From assembly GCA_003154335.1 (NCBI GenBank), contig PMDE01000058.1, positions 5,316 through 11,479 on the forward strand: a stretch of 6,164 bases of DNA. Direction: 5' to 3'. The first letter of the stretch is position 1; every line of letters begins with the position of its first letter. Shown here one piece after another: positions 5,728-6,164 of this stretch. The stretch is from Methanoregula sp. (GTDB lineage Archaea; Halobacteriota; Methanomicrobia; Methanomicrobiales; Methanospirillaceae). The position numbers and the translations under genes are program-made. Below the pieces are notes generated by a model. It saw only the letters and a list, made by a program, of their open reading frames with translations, was not told the origin of the DNA and did not search any database.

Positions 5728-5820
5728 TTTACTAATTTCGTGATTCGGATCTCGTCATCCTACTTTTGTATGCAGATCCCTGCCGTGTCCTGGCGTTTCC
5801 CTGCCCTTCTCAGAGAAAAT

Positions 5821-5828
5821 GATAAATA
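5821..5828 (+). promoter_or_regulatory. Candidate TATA element for the AbrB-type gene
   Basis: GATAAATA lies 27-34 bases before the ATG at 5855, the spacing expected for a leaderless archaeal transcript starting at or just before that ATG. A second AT-rich stretch, CATATATG, lies at 5841-5848. This supports 5855 over the earlier in-frame ATG at 5819, which would place the promoter inside the gene. Confidence 0.3.
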
Positions 5829-5854
5829 CGATTGAGCAAACATATATGATAAGT

Positions 5855-6127
5855 ATGAAAAGTAAGAAATGTGTGAAAGAGGACCTGGTTGACGAGATGA
5901 TCGCCCCCAGGAAGGGACAGACGAAACATCTCTTCGGCAGTGTGAAAGTTGGCGAACGCGGGCAGATCGTCATCCCCAAGGAAGCGCGGGAGATCTTCGA
6001 CATCAAACAGGGAGATATCCTGCTGGTGCTGGGTGATGTGGAACGGGGAATAGCACTGGTAAAAGCTGATGCCATCCAGGAATTTGCCCGCCAGATCCTG
6101 GATAGTGCACGCAGGCCGGATGAGTAA
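5855..6127 (+). CDS. AbrB/SpoVT-type DNA-binding transcriptional regulator
   Basis: This 90-residue protein (102 if translated from the in-frame ATG at 5819) contains one swapped-hairpin AbrB domain at about residues 27-72. The motif VKVGERGQIVIPKEAREIFDIKQGDILLVLGD is the classic AbrB/MazE fold, with Arg and Lys for DNA contact and a conserved Gly-Asp turn. Such proteins act as dimers or larger oligomers. The N-terminal 26 residues (MKSKKCVKEDLVDEMIAPRK) are charged with a single Cys. The C-terminal helix (IQEFARQILDSA) resembles that of other archaeal AbrB regulators. I prefer ATG 5855 because the preceding 12 codons are AT-rich with rare ATA codons and overlap a TATA-like element. Neither start has a Shine-Dalgarno site. 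A gene begins 22 bases downstream, so this regulator probably leads an operon and may control its own neighbour. No MazF-like toxin is visible in the window. Confidence 0.85.
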   Translation: MKSKKCVKEDLVDEMIAPRKGQTKHLFGSVKVGERGQIVIPKEAREIFDIKQGDILLVLGDVERGIALVKADAIQEFARQILDSARRPDE

Positions 6128-6143
6128 TTTTTTTTATAGGGAG
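6128..6143 (+). promoter_or_regulatory. T8 tract and Shine-Dalgarno site before the next gene
   Basis: Eight T residues (6128-6135) directly follow the AbrB-type stop codon and lead into ATA and GGGAG (6139-6143). GGGAG is a good ribosome site six bases before the ATG at 6150. The T-tract could partly terminate the AbrB transcript, or TTTTTATA could be a promoter element; a leader of only a few bases would make the latter unlikely to use this ribosome site. Confidence 0.45.
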
Positions 6144-6149
6144 AAAATC

Positions 6150-6164
6150 ATGAAAAAATCCGGA
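6150..6164 (+). CDS. Start of a downstream gene (3' truncated by the window)
   Basis: An ATG with GGGAG six bases upstream begins MKKSG and then leaves the window. The strong ribosome site and the 22-base gap after the AbrB-type stop suggest a real gene co-transcribed with the regulator. Five codons are too few to name a product, although a Lys-rich start is common in membrane proteins. Confidence 0.5.

Noticed and set aside
5755..6075. Minus ORF opposite the AbrB-type gene
   Set aside because: It is a shadow frame; the + strand frame has the unmistakable AbrB motif.

Overview
This window looks like chromosomal DNA from a methanogenic euryarchaeon, probably of the Methanomicrobiales (Methanoregula-like). 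That placement is inferred from the protein families, not from a marker gene. The clues are a TrmB-type regulator, a membrane-anchored S-layer/CARDB-like (COG1361-type) exoprotein next to a MacB-type ABC transporter, a DUF2284 cysteine-rich protein, and a short AbrB-type regulator with GERGQIVIPKEAR. Promoter spacers are AT-rich, Shine-Dalgarno use is mixed with apparently leaderless starts, and overall base composition is about even.

Layout. (1) Positions 1-198 hold the C-terminal end of an unidentified membrane protein on the + strand. It converges, with four bases between stops, on (2) a TrmB-family regulator on the - strand (203-1054). (3) A 124-bp divergent spacer (1055-1178) carries a perfect 18-bp palindrome and an inverted near-copy of it, one before each of the two diverging genes. 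(4) A tight three-gene + strand operon follows (1179-4320): an anchored extracellular Ig-like protein, a LolD/MacB-type ATPase and a MacB/FtsX-type permease. The first two genes are 8 bp apart and the last two overlap as ATGA. (5) A gene-poor spacer (4321-4812) separates the operon from (6) a convergent DUF2284 metal-binding protein on the - strand (4813-5466). It has a hairpin plus T-tract terminator candidate. (7) A 5' region of about 350-390 bp holds one doubtful small - strand ORF with a good Shine-Dalgarno site and a hairpin. (8) An AbrB-type regulator on the + strand (about 5855-6127) is followed after 22 bp by the first five codons of another gene.

How the parts may work together: the TrmB protein most likely senses a signal through its C-terminal domain and controls both itself and the exoprotein-ATPase-permease operon through the paired palindromic sites. 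The operon has the ATPase and permease of a MacAB-like exporter or mechanotransmission machine but no MacA/HlyD adaptor. In its place is a signal-peptide, Ig-like-domain, single-TM exoprotein, a sensible partner for a cell with one membrane and an S-layer. This is the most interesting system in the window. The DUF2284 and AbrB genes appear to be separate units. No rRNA, tRNA, CRISPR array or insertion sequence was recognised.
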